38,390 nt of DNA, from IMG/VR virus record IMGVR_UViG_3300035659_000053, positions 1-38,390 of that record. One strand, given 5' to 3'. The translations under genes and the position numbers were made by a program. The notes below the pieces were generated by a model. The model did no database searches and was not told the origin of the DNA. It worked only from the letters and a program-made list of their open reading frames with translations. Origin of the DNA: a virus. Each line of letters starts with the position of its first letter. Position 1 is the first letter of the stretch. Of this stretch, positions 11,086 to 20,291 are shown in pieces.

Positions 11086-13224
11086 TTAGATCTTGGCGAA
11101 GTAGCAGATAGTGAGATCTTGTTTGCTGGATCCAATCACCTCACCCTCGTGCAGTGAGTTGAGGATCTCTTCGAGTCGGTATTTCCCGATGCGGCGTGTG
11201 CCTCGAACCAACACAGCACGGGGTAACAAACCCCGGATCATCAGTTCGCGTTGTTTGTGTTGCGTGGGGTGTCTTGCGAGACCCAGGCACTCTTCTGGAT
11301 GCCTGATCATGTTCTCTACCTGCTTAGACTGGCGCTCTTGTTCACTTCCGCCGCCCACCATACGAATCTTCTCATCCCAGCAGTTACAGCTCCATTCCGT
11401 GATCCCGATGGCCCAGGTCGTGAGGTACTCGTCTATCTGCGGCCGGTGCGGATCGATCCCCACTGCAGCGACACCCGCGAGGATCAGTGCATTCTGGTTA
11501 GCCCGAGCCCAGGTGTACTCTTGCGCCATGGATCGCCTGCGTGAGGCTTCTTCAAATGCTTGAAACCGTGAGTAAGCACGACTGGTCTTGAACGTGATCT
11601 CGGTGAAGTCTCTCTCAGGTTCATGTTGAAGCATGGCGCGCCCCTGCCTTAGGAGCGATGCCGGGAATACTTTTTCTCGCTGACGATTCAAGGGTGGGAA
11701 AACTGAACCGGAGTCGAATAGCAGGAAGCGATTTACGAAGCCCGTTTCTTGCGCTGCACTTGTAATGGCTTCCATCAGCATCTGTGGCTGCGCAGTAGCT
11801 AACAAGGTAAAGAAGGGGTTTACCAGCTCTGGGATGGTTTGCTTCCTACCCGGTGTAGCGCCGATGACTTTAGTGCCCGCACCATACAGAGACAAAATGT
11901 GCGTGATAGTTTGGAAGTCAGGCCCGTTGATGTTCTTCGCGGCAAGCAGGTTACGCGCCGCTTCATCCCACACGAGGCAAACATTGCCTTCTTCCGCAAG
12001 CGTATCGAGCAGCACGTAATACGATTGGAATCCCTTGTAGGGGATTGATAACCCAATGGCCCGAGAGAACTCACTGATTGCTGCGATCACCGCGTCTTTA
12101 CCGCCCCCAGTGGGCGCAGTGACCATCAGGTAGGGACTGATCGGAGTGTCCCACCCTTGCACGATATATTTGTTGCTGCTCGCGTATGCGGTGCACGTGA
12201 TGCCCGTTGCGAGATCAAATATCGGCTGCTGCAGGTATGAGCGCTTATGCGACCAGCGTGCGATGTCTCCAATTAGCCCAGGAATATCTAGCCACTCAGA
12301 CTTGAATGCGAGATCCCCACCTTTGAATGTTGGTTCCTTTCGCGCTCGTGAGGTCTTGAGGTTTACAGGTTCTTCTTCCAGTTGCGCTTCCACTTCACCG
12401 CTTTTCAGCCACATGCGCAGCTTCGCTGTTGCCTGCGGTGTCATGAAATCAACAAGAGATGTCAGCCCCTTGATCTGACTGCCATCCGCATGTCGTGCAA
12501 TGGTGTTGACTACAGATCCCTTGCGATCCTGCATCTCCTCGTCTTCACCAACGACTTCACTAAGGACCGCACCCATCACACGCTTTATCTTGGTGGCATC
12601 CCAATTTGCATGACACAACGTGCCGGTGCATGCGTGAACGAAATCGTGTCTGCCGTGTTGTCCCTTTTCGGGATAGTAAAAAAGAAACACTGCAGCGATA
12701 GCGATCTCATCACAGAGCATCTCTAAGTCGAGCTTCGAGACCTCAAAGAGTGGGGTGTCATCCTCGATGAAATAACGATCACCCTCTGGGTGGCGTGATG
12801 GCGGTAGCACGGATTGCGCACCCGTGGACCGGATCTCGATGACCATGCCTAGCTGATCTTTCCCCGTGATCTGCCACTTTTTCGTCTCGGCATCCACGCA
12901 ACGGAACAGGTAATGGCTAGCACGTTTGTTACGTCTGCCATAGATAAATGTCTTGTGATTTTTCAGCAGATGCTGCGCAACAGCAGGTGCCGTGGAAAGA
13001 TCTAGATCGACATCGACAGCCCAATTGGATGGCTGACCCCATAGTCCGCCGATGTTATCCCCAGGCCTAAATGCCCTGCCAAAATCATCACTTACGAGTC
13101 GAAGATGTTGCCACTCTTTGGTCTTTGGCTTCTTGCTGCTCTCATGAAGCGGTACGCAAAAAACGCCGCGCTTCTCCCAATCGGCTGCTGCTTGCGTAGC
13201 GTCAAGCCTGCCCTTATTCTGCAT
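11086..13224 (-). CDS. Primase-polymerase / replicative helicase fusion
   Basis: This is a bifunctional replication protein. The N-terminal about 200 residues form a primase-polymerase (archaeo-eukaryotic primase fold, Prim-Pol type): DNIGGLWGQPSNWAVDVDLD carries the acidic metal-binding pair (about residues 70-75), and ASHYLF supplies the conserved His. A C-terminal DUF3987-type or related P-loop helicase follows, with PTGGGKD (about 371-377) and CLVWDEAA (about 416-423). The Walker A residue after Lys is Asp rather than Ser/Thr. Start: ATG at 13224, seven nt after AAGGA; an upstream GTG (13299) would add 25 residues. It is transcribed away from the polymerase operon. Confidence 0.88.
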   Translation of the reverse strand: MQNKGRLDATQAAADWEKRGVFCVPLHESSKKPKTKEWQHLRLVSDDFGRAFRPGDNIGGLWGQPSNWAVDVDLDLSTAPAVAQHLLKNHKTFIYGRRNKRASHYLFRCVDAETKKWQITGKDQLGMVIEIRSTGAQSVLPPSRHPEGDRYFIEDDTPLFEVSKLDLEMLCDEIAIAAVFLFYYPEKGQHGRHDFVHACTGTLCHANWDATKIKRVMGAVLSEVVGEDEEMQDRKGSVVNTIARHADGSQIKGLTSLVDFMTPQATAKLRMWLKSGEVEAQLEEEPVNLKTSRARKEPTFKGGDLAFKSEWLDIPGLIGDIARWSHKRSYLQQPIFDLATGITCTAYASSNKYIVQGWDTPISPYLMVTAPTGGGKDAVIAAISEFSRAIGLSIPYKGFQSYYVLLDTLAEEGNVCLVWDEAARNLLAAKNINGPDFQTITHILSLYGAGTKVIGATPGRKQTIPELVNPFFTLLATAQPQMLMEAITSAAQETGFVNRFLLFDSGSVFPPLNRQREKVFPASLLRQGRAMLQHEPERDFTEITFKTSRAYSRFQAFEEASRRRSMAQEYTWARANQNALILAGVAAVGIDPHRPQIDEYLTTWAIGITEWSCNCWDEKIRMVGGGSEQERQSKQVENMIRHPEECLGLARHPTQHKQRELMIRGLLPRAVLVRGTRRIGKYRLEEILNSLHEGEVIGSSKQDLTICYFAKI

Positions 13225-13388
13225 AGCGATGTCCTTGGTGATCCCCGCTGGGCTCTCCGTTGGCGTCATGGGCATGTGTATCGGGTGCCTCCGCTGCACA
13301 TTCCACGGGAGTGTTTATTAGTCGTCAGGAATAGGCAATCCTAGACGCTAACCAGGACGCTGAGAATGCTTTTCAGAAAAGAAGCTCG

Positions 13389-15893
13389 ATGGCGAGCCTG
13401 AACCCCAACTGCACTGCGTGCGCTCTCCACAAGACGGCTACGACCGTTTGTATGGCAGGAGATTATCCCGCATCAGGCAAAGTGTCCGTGATGATCATTG
13501 GTGAGGCACCGGGAGCCAGTGACGATCGAGCAGGGGGTCCGTTTGTTGGGGACATTGGGAAGATTCTACGCACCGAGCTAGAAAAAAACGGACTGCAGAA
13601 CAAGACCTACCTCACAAACGTTGTGAAGTGTCACCCTCCGAATAATCGAGCACCCACCGCAAAAGAAATCAAGGCCTGTCGCCCCTATCTTGAAGAAGAG
13701 ATTGCACGTCTTCGGCCGGAGTACGTCGTCACTGCGGGCGTAGGGGCAACCAAAGTGTTGTTTCGGGGTAAGGCGAAGCTCTCCGAGTTTCATGGGGAGA
13801 TCATCAGGAATGCGAAGGTCAACTACACGGGCATGCCGATCTTCCATCCGGCCTATACCTTGCGAGACCCCTCGAAGCTACCGACGTTGGAGGACGACAT
13901 CCAGCGTCTCGCACGACTGATGAAGGGCGGGCTGCGCAATGACACAGTCAAGTGGAATATCGTGCGCAAGGGCAATCTCAGTCAATTCGTAAAAGAGTTC
14001 GAGGGCGCTGATGAATTCGCCTTCGACTGTGAAACCAGTGGGCTCTTTCCATTCGACCCGGACGGCTATGTGACTGCTGTTTCGATAGCACTCAAAGAGC
14101 GAACGTGGGTCATCCCCGGTTACATGCACCCAGATTATCAACAGTTTTCCCACAGCCCTTTTGTACACGACGATGCGCTTGGAAAACTGCTGCGTTGGAT
14201 GTTTTCCGTAGCTCGACGTGACAAGAAGCGAGCGTATGCACAGAACGGAAAATTTGACAACAAGTGGCTGCGTTGTCAGTTCGGCGGCAGCTTTCGCTTG
14301 ACCTTCGATGTGATGCTCGCACACCACCTGCTCAATGAGAATCTAAATCACGACTTGACCAGCATGTGCCGCACCTACCTCGACGAACCCGAGTACGACA
14401 TCCCTCTGGCAGAGAAACAAGGCCAGTCAAAAAAGCCAGCGCGTAACTACCAGTACTGTGCTCGTGACTCGACTTACACGCTCAGGCTGGCACATTTATT
14501 CGGAGATATGTTGCGGAAGGAACCTGATCTGCATCGCCTGTTCTGGTCTCTGGTGATGCCCGGTGCACGTGCGATGGAAGACGCTGAGATGGAAGGTTTG
14601 ACCGTCGACCCGATCGCCCGCAAGAAGATTGGCCTCGAACTGCTCTCCAAGAGAATCACGGTCAAACATGAACTCAATGATTTAGTGGGGCAAGAGATCA
14701 ATTGGAATTCCCCTCAACAAATCGGTCAGCTCCTATACAAAAAGCTGGGGCTGCACTGCAGAATTTTTACCCCAAAGAATAAACCAAGCACTTCCGAAGA
14801 AGCCCTGCAGAGCCTAAAAGGCAAGCATCAGGTGGTCGATAAATTGTTGGAGTACCGAAGCGCAGATAAATTTTTCAACACCTACATCAAGGGGTGGGAG
14901 CGCTATCGCATCGACAACAAGTACTACTTCGACTACAAGCTCCACGGCACCGTCACCGGCCGGTACTCTTCTCCGCTGCATCCGATCCCCCGAGAAGGAT
15001 CCATTCGCAACCTGATCACTGCGCCCCCTGGCTGGACATTAGTCCCGATCGACATCGTCACGGCAGAGATGCGTATCGCAGCACATTTAGCACGAGATCC
15101 TGAGATGATCCGTTGCTTCAACGAGGGCGTTGATGTGCACTGGCGCACATTGATTGAGACCCTTAGTGTGGGCACGCAAGGTGACTTCGCCAAGCTCGTG
15201 CGCTCTACCGCCAGTCAATTGGTTGGCGTTAGCGAGAACCTGAGCTACTCCGATGCACTCGATGAGATGCTGGCAGCAGGACCCAAGTCGTGCATTGCGG
15301 TCGATGGGAAATGGTACGAGGGACGCACGCGAGCGAAGGCAGTTAATTTCGGGTTCATCTACGGCATGCATGAAAACAAATTCATTGAGCAAGCGAAGAA
15401 AGACTACAACTGGGAACCGACAATCAGCGAAGCAAAGTCATCACGGAATGCGTACTTCCAATTGTACCCACGTCTTGAAGAGTGGCACCGCAAGACTAAG
15501 CAACTTGCACGCGTCAACGGGTATGTTCGCGGTCTAACAGGTAGGCTACGCCGCCTCCCCGGAATCCAATCGAAAGACAAGATGGTACGTTCGGAAGCTG
15601 AACGTCAGGCAGTCAACTCCGGTGTGCAGGGATTCATTGGGGACTACAAAGTGATGATCCTGGTAGAGATCCACAAGACCTTCTCACGGAAGAAGGTGCG
15701 CTTGGTGGGTGAGCATCACGATGCTGTGCTGACTCTCGTGAAGAATGAATACCTCGATGAGTGCGTACCTCTCATGTTGGATATCGCTAAGCGACCCAAA
15801 CTGATGGACACGTTCAAGATCCAGCTAAGCGTGCCAATGGAAGGCGAGGCTGAACTTGGACCTTGGGGAAAGGGGGAGAAATATGTGGCGTAA
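13389..15893 (+). CDS. Uracil-DNA glycosylase-DNA polymerase I fusion
   Basis: This 834-residue protein has three parts. Residues 1-180 form a family-4 (Fe-S) uracil-DNA glycosylase: cysteines 8, 11, 81 and 97, GEAPG at 38-42, PFVG at 51-54 and HPAY at 153-156. Residues about 205-370 form a 3'-5' proofreading exonuclease: D213-x-E215, N286/D290, and Y356-x3-D360. Residues about 385-834 form a family-A polymerase: TGRYSS, motif A with D555, motif B R646-x3-K650 through YG (658-659), and motif C HHDA with D778. Motif C has Ala where Glu is usual. It is the likely replicative polymerase. Start: ATG with only a weak AGAAG upstream. It is the first gene of the plus-strand operon. Confidence 0.93.
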   Translation: MASLNPNCTACALHKTATTVCMAGDYPASGKVSVMIIGEAPGASDDRAGGPFVGDIGKILRTELEKNGLQNKTYLTNVVKCHPPNNRAPTAKEIKACRPYLEEEIARLRPEYVVTAGVGATKVLFRGKAKLSEFHGEIIRNAKVNYTGMPIFHPAYTLRDPSKLPTLEDDIQRLARLMKGGLRNDTVKWNIVRKGNLSQFVKEFEGADEFAFDCETSGLFPFDPDGYVTAVSIALKERTWVIPGYMHPDYQQFSHSPFVHDDALGKLLRWMFSVARRDKKRAYAQNGKFDNKWLRCQFGGSFRLTFDVMLAHHLLNENLNHDLTSMCRTYLDEPEYDIPLAEKQGQSKKPARNYQYCARDSTYTLRLAHLFGDMLRKEPDLHRLFWSLVMPGARAMEDAEMEGLTVDPIARKKIGLELLSKRITVKHELNDLVGQEINWNSPQQIGQLLYKKLGLHCRIFTPKNKPSTSEEALQSLKGKHQVVDKLLEYRSADKFFNTYIKGWERYRIDNKYYFDYKLHGTVTGRYSSPLHPIPREGSIRNLITAPPGWTLVPIDIVTAEMRIAAHLARDPEMIRCFNEGVDVHWRTLIETLSVGTQGDFAKLVRSTASQLVGVSENLSYSDALDEMLAAGPKSCIAVDGKWYEGRTRAKAVNFGFIYGMHENKFIEQAKKDYNWEPTISEAKSSRNAYFQLYPRLEEWHRKTKQLARVNGYVRGLTGRLRRLPGIQSKDKMVRSEAERQAVNSGVQGFIGDYKVMILVEIHKTFSRKKVRLVGEHHDAVLTLVKNEYLDECVPLMLDIAKRPKLMDTFKIQLSVPMEGEAELGPWGKGEKYVA

Positions 15894-16233
15894 AACTCTG
15901 TGCATCGATTTCGATGGCGTCATTCACAGCTACACCAGTGGGTGGCAGGGTGCAACCATCATCAGCGACCCTCCCGTAGCAGGCGCGTTTGATTGGCTTG
16001 ATACACTGATCGATGAGTACGAGGTCTGTATCTACTCATCACGCAGCAAAGATGTTGGGGGCATCGAAGCGATGCGCGATTGGTTTGTCGCGTATGCCTA
16101 CGACCCTCAGGATCTGGAGTTCCCCACCGAGAAACCTGCGGCCCACCTGACGATTGATGACCGTGCCATCTGCTTCCGGGGCACGTTCCCTTCGATACTT
16201 GAAATTGAACACTTCAAACCTTGGTACAAATAA
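15883..16233 (+). CDS. HAD-like phosphatase
   Basis: This 116-residue HAD-superfamily protein shows motif I IDFDGVIH (about residues 8-15), motif II YSSRS, a Lys before motif IV, and the motif IV-like TIDDRA. These are the residues for phosphoryl transfer through an aspartyl intermediate. The substrate is unknown; in this setting a nucleotide or a DNA end is plausible. The ATG lies seven nt after GGGGG and inside the last codons of the polymerase gene. Confidence 0.85.
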   Translation: MWRKTLCIDFDGVIHSYTSGWQGATIISDPPVAGAFDWLDTLIDEYEVCIYSSRSKDVGGIEAMRDWFVAYAYDPQDLEFPTEKPAAHLTIDDRAICFRGTFPSILEIEHFKPWYK

Positions 16234-17219
16234 TGCCGACCATCTCGCACACAGAAGTCTCTGCCTATCGTCGTTGCCAGAAATCATGGTGGTATCGCTA
16301 TGTGATGCGCATCAAACGACAGTTTAAAGGGGTGCGTCTGGTGAAGGGGGAGATCTTACATGAGATGCTCAACGTCCTGGTCAAGCAGCGAATGATCAAA
16401 GGCTACGCAGGCCCCGACCCTTGGGATGTCCTTGATAAATATGCCACCGAATACGCTACCTATTTTGCATCCGAGAAAGAGATGCATGGAGATATCGTTG
16501 GTGACTGCGGCAAGATCTTCGAAGGTTACCTGCGCAAGTGGCGCAAAGACCCACTGAAGTACGAAGCAAGCGAACTGGATCTGTTTTTTGATTTACCTGG
16601 GGGTCTGCGCTTCGCAGGGTTCATCGACAAGATCGCTGTAGACAAAGAACAACGCAGGTGGATCGTAGATCACAAGTTCATGGCAAGCATTCCCACCGCA
16701 GACGATCGCTTCAGTGAACTGCAGCTGGTGCTGTACGTGTGGGCGTTGCAGCAGAAGAGCCCAGACATAAAGATCGACGGTGTGCTGTGGGACTACGCAC
16801 GCTCTAAGGCCCCCACCGAACCAGACATCTTGAAGTCAGGGGAACTCAGCCAACGTAAGAATCTCGATTGCGATGTGCATACATACCGCGAAGCGATCAG
16901 AAGAAACGAGCTGCTTGAGAGCGATTACAAGGACATGCTGGCTAACTTGGCAGGGAAAGAAGACACCTTCTTTGAACGAGTCTTCTTGGCAAAACCCAGC
17001 CAGGTCATGATTGATACAGTGGTCAGTGATTTCTTAGAAACAGCTCGTGAGATCCAAGAGAAGCGCAAGCCTAAAGCCCACTGTGTGCGCAGTATGTCCC
17101 CGTTCAACTGCAACGGCTGCGAGTTCAAGCCCGTGTGCGAGTCCGATGTTCGCGGGCATGACTCCGAGTTCATTATCAAATCCGAATATGTGCAACGTGA
17201 AGTAGCGGAGTCAAAGTGA
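16233..17219 (+). CDS. Cas4/RecB-like PD-(D/E)XK nuclease with Fe-S cysteines
   Basis: This 328-residue RecB-family nuclease has His43 (GEILHEML), Asp132, then VDHK (146-148 as D-x-K) and the QxxxY motif QLVLY (164-168). Cysteines at 15, 293, 296 and 302 match the one-plus-three arrangement that holds a 4Fe-4S cluster in Cas4 and AddB. It probably acts as a DNA end-processing exonuclease, making single strands for the annealing protein encoded next. The ATG overlaps the preceding TAA (TAATG); a TTG four codons upstream was discarded. Confidence 0.9.
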   Translation: MPTISHTEVSAYRRCQKSWWYRYVMRIKRQFKGVRLVKGEILHEMLNVLVKQRMIKGYAGPDPWDVLDKYATEYATYFASEKEMHGDIVGDCGKIFEGYLRKWRKDPLKYEASELDLFFDLPGGLRFAGFIDKIAVDKEQRRWIVDHKFMASIPTADDRFSELQLVLYVWALQQKSPDIKIDGVLWDYARSKAPTEPDILKSGELSQRKNLDCDVHTYREAIRRNELLESDYKDMLANLAGKEDTFFERVFLAKPSQVMIDTVVSDFLETAREIQEKRKPKAHCVRSMSPFNCNGCEFKPVCESDVRGHDSEFIIKSEYVQREVAESK

Positions 17220-18055
17220 TGGTAGCTCAGAGACGTAAAAAAGTAGCAACTCAGCCCGAGGTCACGCGCTCAATCCTAGACCAGATCCAACCTGTGGGGT
17301 TACTCAAAACCAATCTGGTCATGATGGTGTACGGGCGCTCTGGAACAGGTAAGACTGCCTTCGGCGCAACATTCCCAAAGCCCATTCTGTTCATCGACAC
17401 CAACGAACGTGGCACAGAAACCATTCGGCAAGAAGAAGACGTGTACGTCGTGCGAGTCACACAGTGGAAGCAGATGACAGACCTGTACGACGGGTTGCGC
17501 AATGGGGAGACTGAAGTAGAGTTCGCATCCGTAGTCATCGATCAGGTGACGAACCTGCAAGACATTGGCATGGCTGAAGTGCTACGCAAGAATCGTAAGG
17601 GAGCAGATGAGCCATTCTCGCAGCGTAACTGGGGGCAGCTCGGTGGGCTCTTGAAGCAACTCATCACCGACTTCAGGGAATTGTCAGACAAATACAACAT
17701 ACTGTTGATTGCGCATGAGCGTGTCTACGACGGTGGTGACGATGAGCAAGAAGCTATCGAACCCAGCATCGGAGCGCGCGTCATGCCATCGGTAGGAGCC
17801 TTCCTTGATGGTGCGGTTGATGCCATCGGGTCAACGTTCATCCGTGAGCGTTGGCAGCGGGAAGACAAAGAAGAGGTGCGCCACGTGGACTACTGTATGC
17901 GGATCGGTCCACACGCGTTCTATTCAACCAAGGTCCGCAGACCCCCAAGTGCAGGACCGATTCCAGAACTGATCGTCAACCCGACGTATCAGAAAATTCG
18001 GGATCTCACGGAAGGCAAAAGTATCACTCGTAAAAAAGTCAGGAGTTCAAAGTAA
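17219..18055 (+). CDS. Sak4-like RecA-fold ATPase (single-strand annealing)
   Basis: This 278-residue P-loop ATPase resembles the Sak4 family of phage recombinases. It has Walker A GRSGTGKT (about 39-46), LFIDTNERGT, a Walker B-like VVIDQVTNL (about 108) and LLIAHER near 165. Sak4 proteins anneal single strands with the help of a phage SSB, and such a gene follows directly. The start overlaps the nuclease stop (TGATG) with GGAG eight nt upstream. The C-terminus is basic. Confidence 0.87.
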   Translation: MVAQRRKKVATQPEVTRSILDQIQPVGLLKTNLVMMVYGRSGTGKTAFGATFPKPILFIDTNERGTETIRQEEDVYVVRVTQWKQMTDLYDGLRNGETEVEFASVVIDQVTNLQDIGMAEVLRKNRKGADEPFSQRNWGQLGGLLKQLITDFRELSDKYNILLIAHERVYDGGDDEQEAIEPSIGARVMPSVGAFLDGAVDAIGSTFIRERWQREDKEEVRHVDYCMRIGPHAFYSTKVRRPPSAGPIPELIVNPTYQKIRDLTEGKSITRKKVRSSK

Positions 18056-18937
18056 ATGGCTACCAGAAAGAAATCGGGATCAAGCGCACCTGCAGCACGT
18101 GGCGCGCGTAAGGGAGGTGCATCCACCATCACTGTCGACTTCACAGATGTCGAGGCCGGTGGCGGAATGGCGACACCTGACGGTGTCTACCTAGCTACCG
18201 TTAGCAGTGCTGAAAAAGAAGTAAGCCAAAATGGTAACGACATGATTGTGGTGCGTCTGAAGACCAACATCGGTTCTACCGTATTCCATCGCTTCGTGCT
18301 GTTACCTCAATCCCTGTGGGTACTACGCACCGCGTTGGATTGCATGGGATTTGAAACGCCCAGCGATGAGTTCCGCTTCAGTCTTGAAGACATGGTCGAC
18401 CAACAGCTGGGTATCGAGATCACCAACGAAACCTACGAAGAAAAAGATCAGCCTCGCGTGACCGGATACCTTCCGGCAGCAGCTGCTGAAGAGATCATTG
18501 AACGTGAAGGTGGCGGCGGGAAACCTGCGAAAGGCAAAAGCAAAGACAGTGCCAAGCCCGCGCTGACGAAGCGTGCGGCAAAGCAAGAACCGGAAGACGA
18601 GGAAGACGAGACTGAAGAAGAAGAAGAACAACCAACCACACGTCGCAAAGCACCTGCGAAGCGCGGTGCCGTGAAGGTTCCTGAACCTGACGAAGGAGAA
18701 GAAGAAGCGGACGAAGACGAGGAAGAAGAACAACCGCCGCCACGTAAGAAGCGTGGTGAGACAGCAGCGCCAAAAAAATCCGGTGCGTTACGTCCCGGCG
18801 CACGTGTGGTGTTCTCTGATGATGAAGGTACTGCGATCGAAGGCGTCATTGAAAGCATTGATGGCGCGATTGCTACTGTGGTCGACGATGAAGAGGGTGA
18901 GTGGGACATCCCCCTCAAAGAGTTGACTAAGTCATAG
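18056..18937 (+). CDS. SSB-like protein with charged linker and C-terminal beta domain
   Basis: This 293-residue protein has a basic N-terminal tail and then a beta-rich domain (about 22-145) resembling the DUF669-type single-strand-binding proteins that often sit next to Sak4. A low-complexity stretch follows (about 155-235) of alternating acidic runs (DEEDETEEEEEQ) and Lys/Arg/Pro-rich runs. The last 50 residues (GARVVFSDDEGTAIEGVIES and on) look like a small SH3/KOW-like barrel. Its acidic runs could recruit partners, as in other SSBs. ATG with AGGAG ten nt upstream. Confidence 0.78.
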   Translation: MATRKKSGSSAPAARGARKGGASTITVDFTDVEAGGGMATPDGVYLATVSSAEKEVSQNGNDMIVVRLKTNIGSTVFHRFVLLPQSLWVLRTALDCMGFETPSDEFRFSLEDMVDQQLGIEITNETYEEKDQPRVTGYLPAAAAEEIIEREGGGGKPAKGKSKDSAKPALTKRAAKQEPEDEEDETEEEEEQPTTRRKAPAKRGAVKVPEPDEGEEEADEDEEEEQPPPRKKRGETAAPKKSGALRPGARVVFSDDEGTAIEGVIESIDGAIATVVDDEEGEWDIPLKELTKS

Positions 18938-20275
18938 GTGATCAGGACTAAGCCACGTCCGTACCAGAACGATGCCGTTGCTGCGGCTTTACCGCACGAC
19001 GGCTTCGCTCTGTTCGATGAACAACGCGTCGGGAAATGCCTTGAAACACTGATGATCGTCGATCATCGCAAACCGGATTTGACCGTGATCCTTTGTCCCA
19101 AGCAGGCTGAGTTGACTTGGCAGAATCAGATAGAGGAACACCTGGAAGTAGATTGGGATGGTCGCTTTGAGATCATCACGTATCAGCAGCCGGTGAAAGA
19201 TCTCGACCTTCGTAAGTACTGGTACAAGTGGTCCCTGGAGTTTGTGCGTCACGGCGGAACGCTGATGGTGGTTGCTGATGAAGCGCACTACCTAAAGAAG
19301 CCTGGGAGCGCACAGTCGCGCTTCGCTCGTACCCTGGGTAAACGTGCACAGTGGCGGCTCGCCCTTACAGGCACGCCTATCGACAGCGGCTATGAACAGT
19401 ACTGGGCAATCTTTGATTTCATCAGCCACAACCGGATCTTCCAGACGTACGAAAAGTTTAAAGAACGCTACGTTATCTTCGAAGAGATGAAGCGCAAAGA
19501 CGGCAAGAAGTACAGCGTGATTGTGGACTACAACCACAAAGCAGAGCTGCGACGAATCATCCGTGAGCACAGTCACCGCATCACATTCAATGAGGCACGG
19601 GTCGCTATGGGTAAAAGTCCAGTACGCGTTTGCAGAAAAAAGATTTACTTCGATTTGACTCAAAGTTCACGCAACGTATACACCGAGATGGAAGACGAGC
19701 TGGAAGTCACCATCGGCGAGCTGACCATTGACTCGGCATTACCCATGACCTTGTTGCAGAAGCTCCAACAGATCTGCGGAGGGTTTCTGCTGCATCAATC
19801 ACGCATGCCCGGCACTCGAAAACGTTACCGAACAGTGGTGCCTATCGGCGACGAGAAGATCACGAAGCTCATGCAATTGCTTTCCGGATTGAAAGGCAAG
19901 ATTGTGATCTGCTGTCGCTTCTCTCATGAGATCGCAGCGATCCAAGAAAAGTTTGATGAGTTCAACTGGTCACACAAAGAGATCTCAGGCAAGTCTCCAT
20001 GGGATGGCGAGTTCGATGTCGACTTTGTGCTTCTGCAGGTGAAGAGTGGGCTTGGTTTCGACCTGTCGGAATCCAACACCTACGTGTTCTACAGCTGGGA
20101 CCACAGTTACATCACATTTGAGCAGGCCCGCTTTCGCATCATGTCCATGAAGAACACCGAGCAGGTGAACTACTACTTCTTGATGGCCCGAGACACAGTC
20201 GAAGACGATTACTTCAACGCTGTTGCACGCAAGAAAAAGTTTGCACAACTCGTTCTCGATCGGTACCGATCATAA
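18938..20275 (+). CDS. SNF2-type superfamily 2 helicase/translocase
   Basis: This 445-residue SF2 ATPase has RPYQ (7-10), the Walker A region FDEQRVGKCLETL (residues 26-38), DEAH (114-117), LTGTP (143-147), and a C-terminal half with GLGFDLSESNTYVFYSWDHS and QARFRI as motifs V-VI. It probably moves on duplex or branched DNA during replication or recombination. Motif I is unusual: Arg replaces the first Gly and Cys replaces the usual Thr after Lys. The GTG start directly follows the preceding TAG; no clear ribosome binding site is seen, so coupling is likely. Confidence 0.88.
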   Translation: MIRTKPRPYQNDAVAAALPHDGFALFDEQRVGKCLETLMIVDHRKPDLTVILCPKQAELTWQNQIEEHLEVDWDGRFEIITYQQPVKDLDLRKYWYKWSLEFVRHGGTLMVVADEAHYLKKPGSAQSRFARTLGKRAQWRLALTGTPIDSGYEQYWAIFDFISHNRIFQTYEKFKERYVIFEEMKRKDGKKYSVIVDYNHKAELRRIIREHSHRITFNEARVAMGKSPVRVCRKKIYFDLTQSSRNVYTEMEDELEVTIGELTIDSALPMTLLQKLQQICGGFLLHQSRMPGTRKRYRTVVPIGDEKITKLMQLLSGLKGKIVICCRFSHEIAAIQEKFDEFNWSHKEISGKSPWDGEFDVDFVLLQVKSGLGFDLSESNTYVFYSWDHSYITFEQARFRIMSMKNTEQVNYYFLMARDTVEDDYFNAVARKKKFAQLVLDRYRS

Positions 20276-20291
20276 CGGCAGGAGTACTTTG

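Noticed and set aside
13225-13388. Divergent promoters between primase-polymerase and UDG-polymerase
   Set aside because: Transcription must start near here on both strands, but I found no convincing -35/-10 pair and no copy of the dyad operator (CACTCCCGTGGAATGTG is one base short and lacks the core).
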